Origin: Pseudomonas sp. ML2-2023-3
Lineage (GTDB): Bacteria > Pseudomonadota > Gammaproteobacteria > Pseudomonadales > Pseudomonadaceae
Direction: 5' to 3'
Length of the DNA stretch: 64,000 bases
Assembly (NCBI RefSeq): GCF_037055275.1
Contig: NZ_CP146343.1
Span: 2,824,501-2,888,500, forward strand
Under the pieces are notes generated by a model. It did no database searches. It was not told the origin of the DNA and saw only the letters and a program-made list of their open reading frames with translations. Numbering within the stretch: the stretch's first letter is position 1; every line of letters starts with the position of its first letter. The translations under genes were made by a program, and so were the position numbers. Below are positions 16,739 through 25,046 of the stretch, one piece after another.

Positions 16739-17647
16739 ATGGACATACGCCATTTCCGTTATTTCCTGGCCGTTGCCCGGCAGGGCAATTTCACCCGGGC
16801 CGCAGAAGTACTGGGCATTGCGCCGCCGACCTTGACGCGGCAAATCCAGGACCTTGAAAGCGCCCTGGGCGTGCGCCTGTTTGTGCGCCAGCAGCGACAG
16901 GTCAGCCTGACCGAAGCTGGGCGGGCCCTGTTGCCCGAGGCGCAGGCCACGGTGCGCCAGTTCGAATTGGCCCAGCGCAATGCCCAGCGGGCCGGGCGTG
17001 GAGAGACAGGCCATATCGAACTGGGTTACGTGGCTTCGGCCGTGTACTCAGGGGTTTTGCAGCAGCAGGTGCAGGGTTTTTCCAATGAATGCGCCGAGGT
17101 CAGTTTGAGTGTGCGCGAAGCACCGATGGCCAGTTTGCCGGTGATGGTCGCTGAGGGCCGCTTCGATCTGGGTTATGTGCGCTCACCCATGACCTTGCCC
17201 GAGGGGCTGGAGGCGATTCGTCTCAAGGCCGAGGGATTTGTTCTGGCCCTGGCCGCAGACAGCTGGCTGGCGCGTCTTAAAAGCGTCAGTGCGCAGCATC
17301 TGCAAAACGAGACGTTTATTTTGCCGGAGCAAATCAGCGGTACGTTGCAGGTGGCTGCCCAAGGCGACTTTGCTCCCGTGCTGGGCCCCCAGCCGGGAGG
17401 GTTGGTGGCTGTGATTGCCCTGGTTTCGCTGCGTCAGGGCGTGGCGGTGGTCCCTGAATCAGTGGTCGGCCATATCAGCCTGCCCAATGTCATTTACCGG
17501 TCGATTGAAGGGTGTGAGGCGCAGTCGTGGCTGTCGTTGATCTACCGTCGATTTGAAAAATCGGCGGCGGTGACGCGTTATATCGAACAGGTAAAGCGCG
17601 TCAGTGCGCACGAACAACAGGCCAGCAGGATTTCGTCGCATTCATAG
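16739..17647 (+). CDS. LysR family transcriptional regulator
   Basis: A 302-residue LysR regulator with an N-terminal winged HTH (MDIRHFRYFLAVARQGNFTRAAE) and a C-terminal periplasmic-binding-like effector domain. It is divergent from the DHA2 exporter, and the shared 162-base region is the likely operator. The effector is unknown. Its coding end precedes the GGDEF/EAL gene by about 80 bases. Confidence 0.9.
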   Translation: MDIRHFRYFLAVARQGNFTRAAEVLGIAPPTLTRQIQDLESALGVRLFVRQQRQVSLTEAGRALLPEAQATVRQFELAQRNAQRAGRGETGHIELGYVASAVYSGVLQQQVQGFSNECAEVSLSVREAPMASLPVMVAEGRFDLGYVRSPMTLPEGLEAIRLKAEGFVLALAADSWLARLKSVSAQHLQNETFILPEQISGTLQVAAQGDFAPVLGPQPGGLVAVIALVSLRQGVAVVPESVVGHISLPNVIYRSIEGCEAQSWLSLIYRRFEKSAAVTRYIEQVKRVSAHEQQASRISSHS

Positions 17648-17729
17648 GTGCGTTAGCGTCTGGAAGCAGTACAATCGCGCCCCTTTACCGGGCATGGATG
17701 CTGTTCGGCACCCGCTTACGAGAAGGTCC

Positions 17730-19826
17730 ATGGTTTCTGCAAGCTACTCTCCCTCGCTGGTTTTTATCTCCCTGTGTGTTGCCATTCTGGCGTCGTACAC
17801 CGCCCTTGATCTGAGCGGTCGTATTGCCACTGCCAGAGGCCGGGCCGTGTATCTATGGATCGGTGGCGGGGCACTGGCCATGGGGTTTGGCGTGTGGTCG
17901 ATGCACTTTATCGGGATGCTTGCGCTGGAGTTGCCGCTGACCCTGGGGTACGACCTGGGGCTTACCCTGTGGTCTTTGCTGGTGGCTATCCTGTCGTCAG
18001 GCTTTGCCTTGTGGCTGGTCAGTCAGCCGCGCTTGCCGGCACTGCAATTGTTGTTCGGCGCCTTGATCATGGGTGCGGGCATCAGTGCCATGCACTACAG
18101 CGGCATGGCGGCGTTGCGCATGCAGCCGGGGATTGATTACGACCCGACGCTGTTTGCCCTGTCGTTGCTGATCGCGGTAGGCGCTTCTGCCGCCGCGCTG
18201 TCGATTGCGTTTCGCCTGCGCAAGAAAACCCCTTATGTGCGTCTGATCCGGGGAGGGGCTGCGGTCATCATGGGGCTGGCCATTGTCGGTATGCATTACA
18301 CCGGCATGGCGGCGGCGAATTTTCCCATTGGCAGTTTTTGCGGGGCCGCCGTGGATGGCTTGAGCGGCAAGGGGCTGGATAACCTGGTGCTGGTGTCCAG
18401 CCTGGCCGTGCTGGTGATTGCTCTGTTGACCTCGGTTTTTGATGACCGGCTCAATGCCCGGACGGCGGTCCTTGCCGACTCTTTGACCCTGGCCAATGAG
18501 GAGCTTACGCAACTGGCCCTGCACGACACCCTGACCGGGCTGCCTAACCGTATCCTGCTGGCTGACCGCATCGGTCAGGCGATGAGCAAGGTGACGGAGC
18601 AGGGCGGATGCTTCTCGCTGATGTTTATCGACCTCGATGGTTTCAAACCGGTAAACGACGCTTTTGGTCATCACCTGGGCGACCGCCTGTTGCGTGAAGT
18701 GGCGTTGCGCTTGCGCGAGCAGTTGCGCAGCCAGGACACCCTGGCGCGAATCGGTGGCGATGAATTTGTGTTGCTGGTGCGCCTGCTTGAGCCGGACGAT
18801 GCCCCGCAAGTGGCGGCGCGCCAGGTCAGTCTGTTGTCCAAGGCGTTCCGGGTCGACGAGCATGATTTGCTGATTTCCGCGAGTGTCGGCATCGCGCTGT
18901 ATCCCGGTAACGGTCTGGGCGCCGAAGAGCTGCTGATGAACGCCGATGCGGCGATGTATCACGCCAAGGGCACGGGCAAAAATGGCTACAGTTTTTTCGA
19001 TGCCTCGATGAACTTCAACGCCCGCAAACAATTGCAACTGCTGCAAGACCTGCGTCAGGCCCTGGTGCTGCAACAGTTCCGTTTGCATTACCAGCCCAAG
19101 TTCGACGCCGGCACTGGTCAGCCGGTAGGTGCCGAGGCCTTGTTGCGCTGGGAGCATCCGCAGCAGGGTTTGTTGTTGCCGGAGAGCTTTATCGACCTCG
19201 CGGAGAAAACCGGGCTGATCATCCCTATTGGCGATTGGGTGCTTAACGAGGCGTGCCGCCAGATGCGCGTGTGGTTCGATCAGGGTTATAGCGGCTGGCG
19301 CATTGCGGTCAACCTGTCGGCATTGCAGTTCTGCCACACGGGGCTGGTCGACAGCGTTGTCGAGGCGCTGGAACGGCATCGGTTGCCAGCCAACAGCCTG
19401 ACCCTGGAAATCACCGAAACCACCGCCATGAGCGACGCCGATGCAAGCATGGTGGTGCTGCAGCGCCTTTCGCAGATGGGCGTGGACCTGTCCATTGATG
19501 ACTTCGGCACCGGCTACTCCAGCCTGATGTACCTCAAGCGTCTGCCGGCCAATGAATTGAAGATCGACCGTGGTTTTGTTCGTGACCTGGAGCATGACAG
19601 CGACGATGCGGCAATTGTGTCGGCCATTGTTGCGCTGGGCCAGGCACTGGGGCTGCGGATTGTGGCCGAAGGTGTGGAAACCGATACCCAGCAAAGCTTT
19701 TTGACTACCCTGGGCTGCGATTCGCTGCAGGGTTTTCTGTTGGGCCAGCCTCTGCCTGCCGAGCAATTCATGCATGAAATCCATCGCGCCGAGCCCGTCA
19801 CGGACAGAAAATCGACACTGACCTGA
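17730..19826 (+). CDS. MHYT-GGDEF-EAL cyclic-di-GMP protein
   Basis: A 698-residue membrane protein. Seven N-terminal helices contain three MHYT-type motifs (MHFIGM at 58, MHYSGM at 121, MHYTGM at 188), proposed to bind copper and sense oxygen, CO or NO. A diguanylate cyclase domain follows with intact GGDEF (342-346) and an inhibitory RxxD site five residues before it (Arg333, Asp336). The EAL domain keeps its residues: EALLR (469-473), Asn528, LEITE (559-563), Asp590-Asp591 and Lys611. Both activities could therefore be functional. The start at 17730 has AGAAGG upstream; a longer frame from 17604 overlaps the LysR gene and adds no signal. Confidence 0.9.
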   Translation: MVSASYSPSLVFISLCVAILASYTALDLSGRIATARGRAVYLWIGGGALAMGFGVWSMHFIGMLALELPLTLGYDLGLTLWSLLVAILSSGFALWLVSQPRLPALQLLFGALIMGAGISAMHYSGMAALRMQPGIDYDPTLFALSLLIAVGASAAALSIAFRLRKKTPYVRLIRGGAAVIMGLAIVGMHYTGMAAANFPIGSFCGAAVDGLSGKGLDNLVLVSSLAVLVIALLTSVFDDRLNARTAVLADSLTLANEELTQLALHDTLTGLPNRILLADRIGQAMSKVTEQGGCFSLMFIDLDGFKPVNDAFGHHLGDRLLREVALRLREQLRSQDTLARIGGDEFVLLVRLLEPDDAPQVAARQVSLLSKAFRVDEHDLLISASVGIALYPGNGLGAEELLMNADAAMYHAKGTGKNGYSFFDASMNFNARKQLQLLQDLRQALVLQQFRLHYQPKFDAGTGQPVGAEALLRWEHPQQGLLLPESFIDLAEKTGLIIPIGDWVLNEACRQMRVWFDQGYSGWRIAVNLSALQFCHTGLVDSVVEALERHRLPANSLTLEITETTAMSDADASMVVLQRLSQMGVDLSIDDFGTGYSSLMYLKRLPANELKIDRGFVRDLEHDSDDAAIVSAIVALGQALGLRIVAEGVETDTQQSFLTTLGCDSLQGFLLGQPLPAEQFMHEIHRAEPVTDRKSTLT

Positions 19827-19892
19827 CAAACTAAAGCCTTCGCGGTTATTCTGCCCCCCAGACTTGGATCGTAGTAAGGGGAGCACGTATTT

Positions 19893-20639
19893 ATGGATAA
19901 AGTCATCGTGATCACCGGCGGCAGCCGCGGCATAGGTGCCGCCACCGCCGTGCTGGCGGCGCAACAGGGTTATCGGATTTGCATCAATTACCTGACGGAT
20001 GATGCGGCAGCCCATGAGGTGCTGGCACAGGTTCGTGCCCTGGGCGCAAAAGCCATCGCGGTGCGTGCCGATGTGAGTGACGAAGATGAAATCATTCGCC
20101 TGTTTCTTGAAGTCGACGAGCAGTTGGGGCCGGTCACGGCGCTGGTCAACAACGCGGGCACCGTGGGGCTCAAATCACGGGTCGACGAGCTCACCGAACT
20201 GCGCATCATGCATACCCTCAAAACCAACGTGCTGGGCCCGATCCTGTGTGCCAAGCACGCGGTGCTGCGCATGTCGCCACGCTACGGCGGGCAGGGCGGC
20301 AATATCGTCAATGTGTCGTCGGTGGCATCGCGCCTGGGTTCGCCGGGTGAGTACGTCGACTACGCGGCCTCCAAGGGCGCGCTCGACACCTTCACCCTGG
20401 GCTTGTCCAAGGAACTGGCGGGTGAGGGGATCCGGGTCAATGCAGTGCGCCCCGGCTATATCTTCACCGACTTTCACGCCCTGAGCGGCGATCCGGGTCG
20501 GGTCAGCAAACTTGAACCGATCATCCCGATGGGCCGCGGCGGGCGCCCCGAAGAAGTGGCCGAAGCGATTGTGTGGCTGCTCTCGGACAAGGCTTCCTAC
20601 ACCACAGGCACCTTTCTGGATCTTGGCGGCGGGCGCTGA
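19893..20639 (+). CDS. SDR family oxidoreductase (FabG-like)
   Basis: A 248-residue classical SDR with TGGSRGIG (8-15), NNAG (86-89), Ser142/Ser143 and the YxxxK pair Tyr157 and Lys161. It lies alone between the GGDEF/EAL gene and a FecI gene, with AGGGGAG before the ATG. It resembles glucose-dehydrogenase/FabG-like SDRs of Pseudomonas whose substrates are not known. Confidence 0.86.
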   Translation: MDKVIVITGGSRGIGAATAVLAAQQGYRICINYLTDDAAAHEVLAQVRALGAKAIAVRADVSDEDEIIRLFLEVDEQLGPVTALVNNAGTVGLKSRVDELTELRIMHTLKTNVLGPILCAKHAVLRMSPRYGGQGGNIVNVSSVASRLGSPGEYVDYAASKGALDTFTLGLSKELAGEGIRVNAVRPGYIFTDFHALSGDPGRVSKLEPIIPMGRGGRPEEVAEAIVWLLSDKASYTTGTFLDLGGGR

Positions 20640-20641
20640 GT

Positions 20642-20730
20642 CTGTGGGAGCGGGCTTGCTCGCGATGAGGGCGGCGCGCAGTTTCTGGGCAGTCCCGTTA
20701 CGACCATCGTGAGCCAGCCACTTCCACAAG
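20642..20730. repeat. Degenerate REP palindrome
   Basis: A good left unit (GTGGGAGCGGGCTTGCTCGCGATGA) faces a decayed right unit (ATCGTGAGCCAGCCACTTCC). It lies in the gap between the SDR and fecI-like genes. Confidence 0.65.
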
Positions 20731-20761
20731 TTTTGTAACTTGCAATTACTTCCCATCCGAC

Positions 20762-20780
20762 GATAATGCGACTTATTGCT
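20762..20780 (+). promoter_or_regulatory. Candidate Fur box upstream of the FecI gene
   Basis: GATAATGCGACTTATTGCT agrees with the Fur consensus GATAATGATAATCATTATC at about 12 of 19 positions, including the complete GATAATG half. It lies 22 bases before the GTG start of an iron-signalling sigma factor, where Fur control is expected. Confidence 0.5.
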
Positions 20781-20801
20781 ATTTAAGTCTGGTTATCTAT
20801 C

Positions 20802-21314
20802 GTGTCTAGCCCTGTGGACCCCAAAAGCCTGTTGGCAAGTCTGTATCACGACAATCATGCGTGGCTGCGCGGCTGGCTGTCGCGACAGGTGCGTTGCCCA
20901 CAGGATGCGGCTGATCTGACCCAGGACACATTTCTGCGCGCCTGGGACGCCCGGCAATTGGAGCGTATCCAGGAGCCCAGGGCGTATCTGAGTACCGTCG
21001 CCCGCCGCTTGCTGTGTTCACTGTGGCGTCGCCGCAAGCTCGAGCAATCCTATCTGGATCAACTGGCCGATTTGCCCCAGGCCTATGCACCTTCTGCTGA
21101 AGACATTGCCCTGGTTCGCGAGGCGATTGAAGCCATCGACCGGGTGCTTGAAGGGCTGCCGTCACGGGTGAAGCGGGCCTTTTTGCTCAATCGTCTTGAA
21201 GGCATGCCCCAGCAAGCCATCGCTGACCAGCTGGGGGTATCGCTGGCCACGGTCGAACGTGATTTGCGTCGCGCCTTTGTTCATTGTCTGGGGCAAACGG
21301 AGCCGGTCCTATGA
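20802..21314 (+). CDS. FecI-like ECF sigma factor
   Basis: A 170-residue ECF sigma factor. Region 2 holds the DLTQDTFLRAWD segment and region 4 the HTH EGMPQQAIADQLGVSLATVERDL, both typical of iron-starvation sigma factors. It would direct RNA polymerase to the TonB receptor gene downstream once released by the FecR protein. The start is GTG at 20802, since no suitable ATG exists before region 2. The stop overlaps the ATG of the FecR gene (ATGA). Confidence 0.9.
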   Translation: MSSPVDPKSLLASLYHDNHAWLRGWLSRQVRCPQDAADLTQDTFLRAWDARQLERIQEPRAYLSTVARRLLCSLWRRRKLEQSYLDQLADLPQAYAPSAEDIALVREAIEAIDRVLEGLPSRVKRAFLLNRLEGMPQQAIADQLGVSLATVERDLRRAFVHCLGQTEPVL

Positions 21315-22288
21315 GTACAACCAGGGTTGATCCGATTACCCGTGCAGCCATTGACTGGATGCTGCGCCTGGAGTCCGGGCAAGCCTGCCCTTCGGAGCGG
21401 CAGGTGTTCAAGGCATGGCTGGCTGAAAGCCCCGAAAACATGGCCGCATGGCAGCGGGTGGCTGGCGTTCTGAAAGCCCCTGTGGCTGATTTGCAATCGG
21501 TGGAGCGGCGCAGCCCCGGGCAACTGCAGGCCGCACGCCGGGCACTGTTGGCCGGGACTTCGCCGGTGCGTAAAAAGACCCTGCAAGGCGGCCTGTTACT
21601 GTTGCTGCTTGGCCTGGGTGCCGCAGGCCTGGTGGATCGCGTGACCCCGCTGACGGGCTTGATGGCCGACCAGCACACGGCAACCGGTGAGCGCAAAACC
21701 ATCGAGCTGGTGGATGGCAGCCTGCTCACACTCAACGCCCGCAGCGCAGTCGATATCGAGTTCACTGATGGTCAGCGCCGCGTGCGACTGCGCGAAGGCG
21801 AGTTGCAGGTGGAGGTGGCTGCTGATGCCGGGCGCCCGTTTGTGGTGGTCACGGCTCAAGGCCAGGTGCAGGCCCTTGGAACGCGCTTTATAGTGCGTCA
21901 GGGGACGGGCGAAAGCCTGGCCAGCGTGCAACAGCACAGTGTGCAACTGAACACCCTGGGTGGTCAGCAGCGGCGTATAGACACCGGCCAGGCCGTGTCT
22001 TTCACGGCCAGCCAGATTGACCCGCAAACCCCTACGTCCCGTAGCCAGACCGATTGGCTCCACGGCCGTGTAGAGCTGCATGACGAACCGTTGTCAGCCC
22101 TGGTCGACGCGCTTGCGCCTTACCAGACGGGGGTGTTGCGCATCAGTCCCGAGGCTGCACGGGTGCGGGTGTTCGGGGTGTTCCCCCTGGACAACACCGC
22201 CCAAACCCTGAGCGCGCTGGCGCAAACCTTGCCGATCAAGGTCACGCGTTACGGGCCGTGGTTGACCCTGATTGATGTGAATCGTTAA
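21311..22288 (+). CDS. FecR-like anti-sigma factor
   Basis: A 325-residue FecR protein: an N-terminal cytoplasmic DUF4880 domain with the MAAWQRVAG sigma-binding region, one membrane segment (GGLLLLLLGLGAAGL, about residues 96-110) and a periplasmic FecR domain. It relays the ferric-siderophore signal from the receptor N-terminal domain to the sigma factor. The start at 21311 overlaps the fecI stop by four bases, indicating coupled translation. Confidence 0.9.
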   Translation: MSTTRVDPITRAAIDWMLRLESGQACPSERQVFKAWLAESPENMAAWQRVAGVLKAPVADLQSVERRSPGQLQAARRALLAGTSPVRKKTLQGGLLLLLLGLGAAGLVDRVTPLTGLMADQHTATGERKTIELVDGSLLTLNARSAVDIEFTDGQRRVRLREGELQVEVAADAGRPFVVVTAQGQVQALGTRFIVRQGTGESLASVQQHSVQLNTLGGQQRRIDTGQAVSFTASQIDPQTPTSRSQTDWLHGRVELHDEPLSALVDALAPYQTGVLRISPEAARVRVFGVFPLDNTAQTLSALAQTLPIKVTRYGPWLTLIDVNR

Positions 22289-22388
22289 AACCAGCCGAAT
22301 GGGAGTTAATTGCAAATAGTGTGAGGGGAAATCCTTGCTCGTTGGTCAAGGTTACAACTGCCTACCTTGCAACGAGAAAGGACGCCCC

Positions 22389-24830
22389 ATGCCGTATGCC
22401 CCGCTAAGACCTTGCCTGCTGGCACTGACGATCACCCTGAGCATTGCGGGTCACTTGCCAAGTGCGGTGGCTGAAGCGGTGCACAGTGAGCAAAGTGCCG
22501 TTCGGTTTTTTGACCTGCCTGCCGCGCCTTTGGGCGTGACCCTGAGCCGGATCGCCCGTGACAGCAACCTGACCCTGTCCATTGCGCCTGCCTTGCTGCA
22601 GGGCAGGAACTCCGCGTCGGTGAACGGCATGTACACACCGCAACAGGCTGCCGAACGTGCTCTGGCGGGCAGTGGCCTGGGCCTGGGCCTGAGCGTGACC
22701 GACAGCGGCGCCTTGAGTGTTTACCCGCAGGCTGAGGCGGGCGCGTTGAACCTGGGTGCGACCAACGTGTCGGCGCGTGTGAGTGAAGAGGGTCGTGGTC
22801 ACGTTGACGGTTTTGTCGCCACCCGTTCGGCCACCGCGACCAAAACCGACACGCCGATTCTGGAGATCCCCCAGACCATCAACGTGGTCACTGCTGATCA
22901 GGTGCAAGTGCAGGGCGCCCGCGACCTGACACAAGCGTTGCGTTACACCCCGGGGGTGAGCACCAATGGCTACACCGATCGCAACACCATCGCTGATGAA
23001 ATCACCAGTCGCGGTTTTGCCCCCACGCTGCTCTACCTCGATGGCGCCTACCTGCCGTCAGCCGGCAGCCTGGGCGGCACCCCGCAGATCGATCCCTACA
23101 CCCTGGAGCGTATCGAAGTGCTCAAGGGCCCGTCCTCCGTGCTGTATGGGCAAAACCAGCCGGGGGGGATGATCAACATGGTCTCCAAGCGTCCGGGCAC
23201 CGAGGCCAGGCACCAGATCAAGGTCGGCACCGGCAGTTTTGACCGTTACAACCTGGCCTTTGATACCACCGGCCCGCTGGACGATGCCAAAACCCTGAGC
23301 TATCGGCTGATCGGTGTGGGCAATACCGGCAGCGAGCAGGTGGACTACACCGAAGACTCGCGCATGCTGCTGGCGCCCAGCTTCACCTGGGCCCCCAATG
23401 ACAGCACCGAACTGACACTGTATGCGCAGTTGCAGCGCGATGACGCCCTGGCCGACTATCAGGCCTTGCCCGCAGTGGGCAGCCTGTACCGCAACTCCCA
23501 GGGCAACAAGATCGACCGCGACACGTTTTTGGGCGACTCGAAATGGAACGACTACAAACGCGACCAATATGTGGTGGGGTATCAGTTTTCCCATGACTTC
23601 AACGAGGTCATGACGTATCGCCAGAGCCTGAGCTACATCGACGTCAATGACCGCTACAAGGGTTTTTACCTCAACCGTTTTGTCACGGCCCCGGACGGTG
23701 CCACCGACACCCATGCCAGCCGTACCAAGCTCGACTGGCGCCAGCAGAACAGCTCGTACAGCTTCGACAACCATCTGCAAAGCGACTTCACCACCGGCCC
23801 CCTGCAGCACACCTTGCTGGTGGGTCTGGACTACCGGCAGTTCGCCCGCAAGTATCAGGGCTACAACCTGTCCGGCAGCGAAGTCATCGACCTCTACAAT
23901 CCGACCAACTACCGCACCACGGGCGTGCCGACCCTGACCACGAAGTGGGATAACCGGGTCAAGCAAACCGGGCTGTATGTGCAGGACCAGATCAAACTGG
24001 ACAACTTTATCCTGACAATTGGCGGTCGCCACGACTGGGCAAAAGTCGAAAACAACGATTTGCTGGCCCGTTCCCGGGAGACGCAAAACGACAACAAATT
24101 CACCGGCCGCGTGGGCCTGACCTACGTCACCTCGTTTGGCCTGGCGCCGTACATCAGCTACACCGAGTCGTTCTTGCCGTCAGTGGGCACCTCGGCGCCA
24201 GACCGTGGCGCCAAGGCATTCGAGCCGATGACGGGCAAGCAATATGAAGTGGGGGTCAAGTATCAGCCCAATGACACCACGTTGCTCACCGCCTCGGTAT
24301 TCGAAATCACCCAGCAAAATGTCCTCACGGGCGACCTTGAGTATCTGGAATATCAAGTCCAGGAAGGTGAAGTCAGGTCGCGGGGCATTGAAGTGGAAGG
24401 CAAAAGCAGCTTCAACAACATCGACCTGATCGCGTCTGTGTCGTATCTGGATGTGATCTATACCAAGTCCAACTACGGCAACGAAGGCAACCGCAGCGAG
24501 GCTCAATCACCGTGGGCGGCCAGTGTGTGGGCGGACTATCACTTTACCGGGCAGGCGCTTGAAGGCGTGATCCTGGGCGGCGGGGCCCGTTACACCGGGA
24601 AAAACTTCGGCGACTCGGCCAACACCTTCAAGACGCCTTCGTTTGTGGTGTATGACGCCACGCTCAGTTATGACCTTGCGGCACTGGACTCGAGCCTGAA
24701 AGGGGTCAGCACCCGCCTCAACGTGCAGAACCTGTTTGATCGCGAGTACGTGTCCTCGTGCAACTACAGTTTCGGCTGTTACTACGGGCAGCAAAGGACG
24801 GCGGCGCTGGAAGTCAAATACGACTGGTGA
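22389..24830 (+). CDS. TonB-dependent siderophore receptor with STN signalling domain
   Basis: An 813-residue outer-membrane receptor. A signal peptide (ending near AVAEA) is followed by a secretin/TonB short N-terminal domain (about 40-108), a plug with DTPILEIPQTINVVT and the IEVLKGPSSVLYGQ motif, and a 22-strand barrel; the final residue is Trp rather than the commoner Phe. The STN domain marks it as a transducer that signals to the adjacent FecIR pair. The plug resembles hydroxamate-type receptors (FhuA/FiuA group), but the ligand cannot be fixed. The start is the ATG at 22389, which begins the signal peptide; an in-frame ATG at 22335 would add 18 residues. Confidence 0.9.
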   Translation: MPYAPLRPCLLALTITLSIAGHLPSAVAEAVHSEQSAVRFFDLPAAPLGVTLSRIARDSNLTLSIAPALLQGRNSASVNGMYTPQQAAERALAGSGLGLGLSVTDSGALSVYPQAEAGALNLGATNVSARVSEEGRGHVDGFVATRSATATKTDTPILEIPQTINVVTADQVQVQGARDLTQALRYTPGVSTNGYTDRNTIADEITSRGFAPTLLYLDGAYLPSAGSLGGTPQIDPYTLERIEVLKGPSSVLYGQNQPGGMINMVSKRPGTEARHQIKVGTGSFDRYNLAFDTTGPLDDAKTLSYRLIGVGNTGSEQVDYTEDSRMLLAPSFTWAPNDSTELTLYAQLQRDDALADYQALPAVGSLYRNSQGNKIDRDTFLGDSKWNDYKRDQYVVGYQFSHDFNEVMTYRQSLSYIDVNDRYKGFYLNRFVTAPDGATDTHASRTKLDWRQQNSSYSFDNHLQSDFTTGPLQHTLLVGLDYRQFARKYQGYNLSGSEVIDLYNPTNYRTTGVPTLTTKWDNRVKQTGLYVQDQIKLDNFILTIGGRHDWAKVENNDLLARSRETQNDNKFTGRVGLTYVTSFGLAPYISYTESFLPSVGTSAPDRGAKAFEPMTGKQYEVGVKYQPNDTTLLTASVFEITQQNVLTGDLEYLEYQVQEGEVRSRGIEVEGKSSFNNIDLIASVSYLDVIYTKSNYGNEGNRSEAQSPWAASVWADYHFTGQALEGVILGGGARYTGKNFGDSANTFKTPSFVVYDATLSYDLAALDSSLKGVSTRLNVQNLFDREYVSSCNYSFGCYYGQQRTAALEVKYDW

Positions 24831-24845
24831 TGTCACTGCCATCGC

Positions 24846-25020
24846 CATCGAGGCGTCTGCATTAGCGATCGCTTCGCGCTCGATCGCAGCCTCGTTCCAC
24901 TCGTCAGCGACTACAGCACGGAGTTCGTGGCGAATCTGTAGTCGCTGCCGAGGAACGAAGGCTGCGATGCAGACGCCTCGATCTATCAGAGACATCGAAG
25001 CGTCTGCATTAGCGATCGCT
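24846..25020. repeat. Long imperfect inverted repeat with an extra direct copy
   Basis: Arms 24847-24862 (ATCGAGGCGTCTGCAT) and 24967-24982 are exact reverse complements. Inside them lie further paired blocks, including CAGCGACTACAG with CTGTAGTCGCTG. A direct copy of the first 28 bases, with one change, follows at 24993-25020. The unit resembles the dispersed TAGTCGCTGCCGAGG repeats of the P. fluorescens group and fills the gap between the receptor and the epimerase gene. Confidence 0.75.
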
Positions 25021-25046
25021 CCTCAGCGGCTATAGCCCGGGGTTTT

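Noticed and set aside
18000..20015. A 672-codon minus-strand frame opposite the GGDEF/EAL gene
   Set aside because: The plus strand encodes a fully recognisable MHYT-GGDEF-EAL protein. The antisense product is His/Gln-rich with no domain, as usual for shadows in GC-rich DNA.
22327..22349. ECF-type promoter (GGAAAT) before the TonB receptor
   Set aside because: A GGAAAT lies at 22327-22332, but I see no matching -10 element at a sound distance, so it is not listed as a feature.
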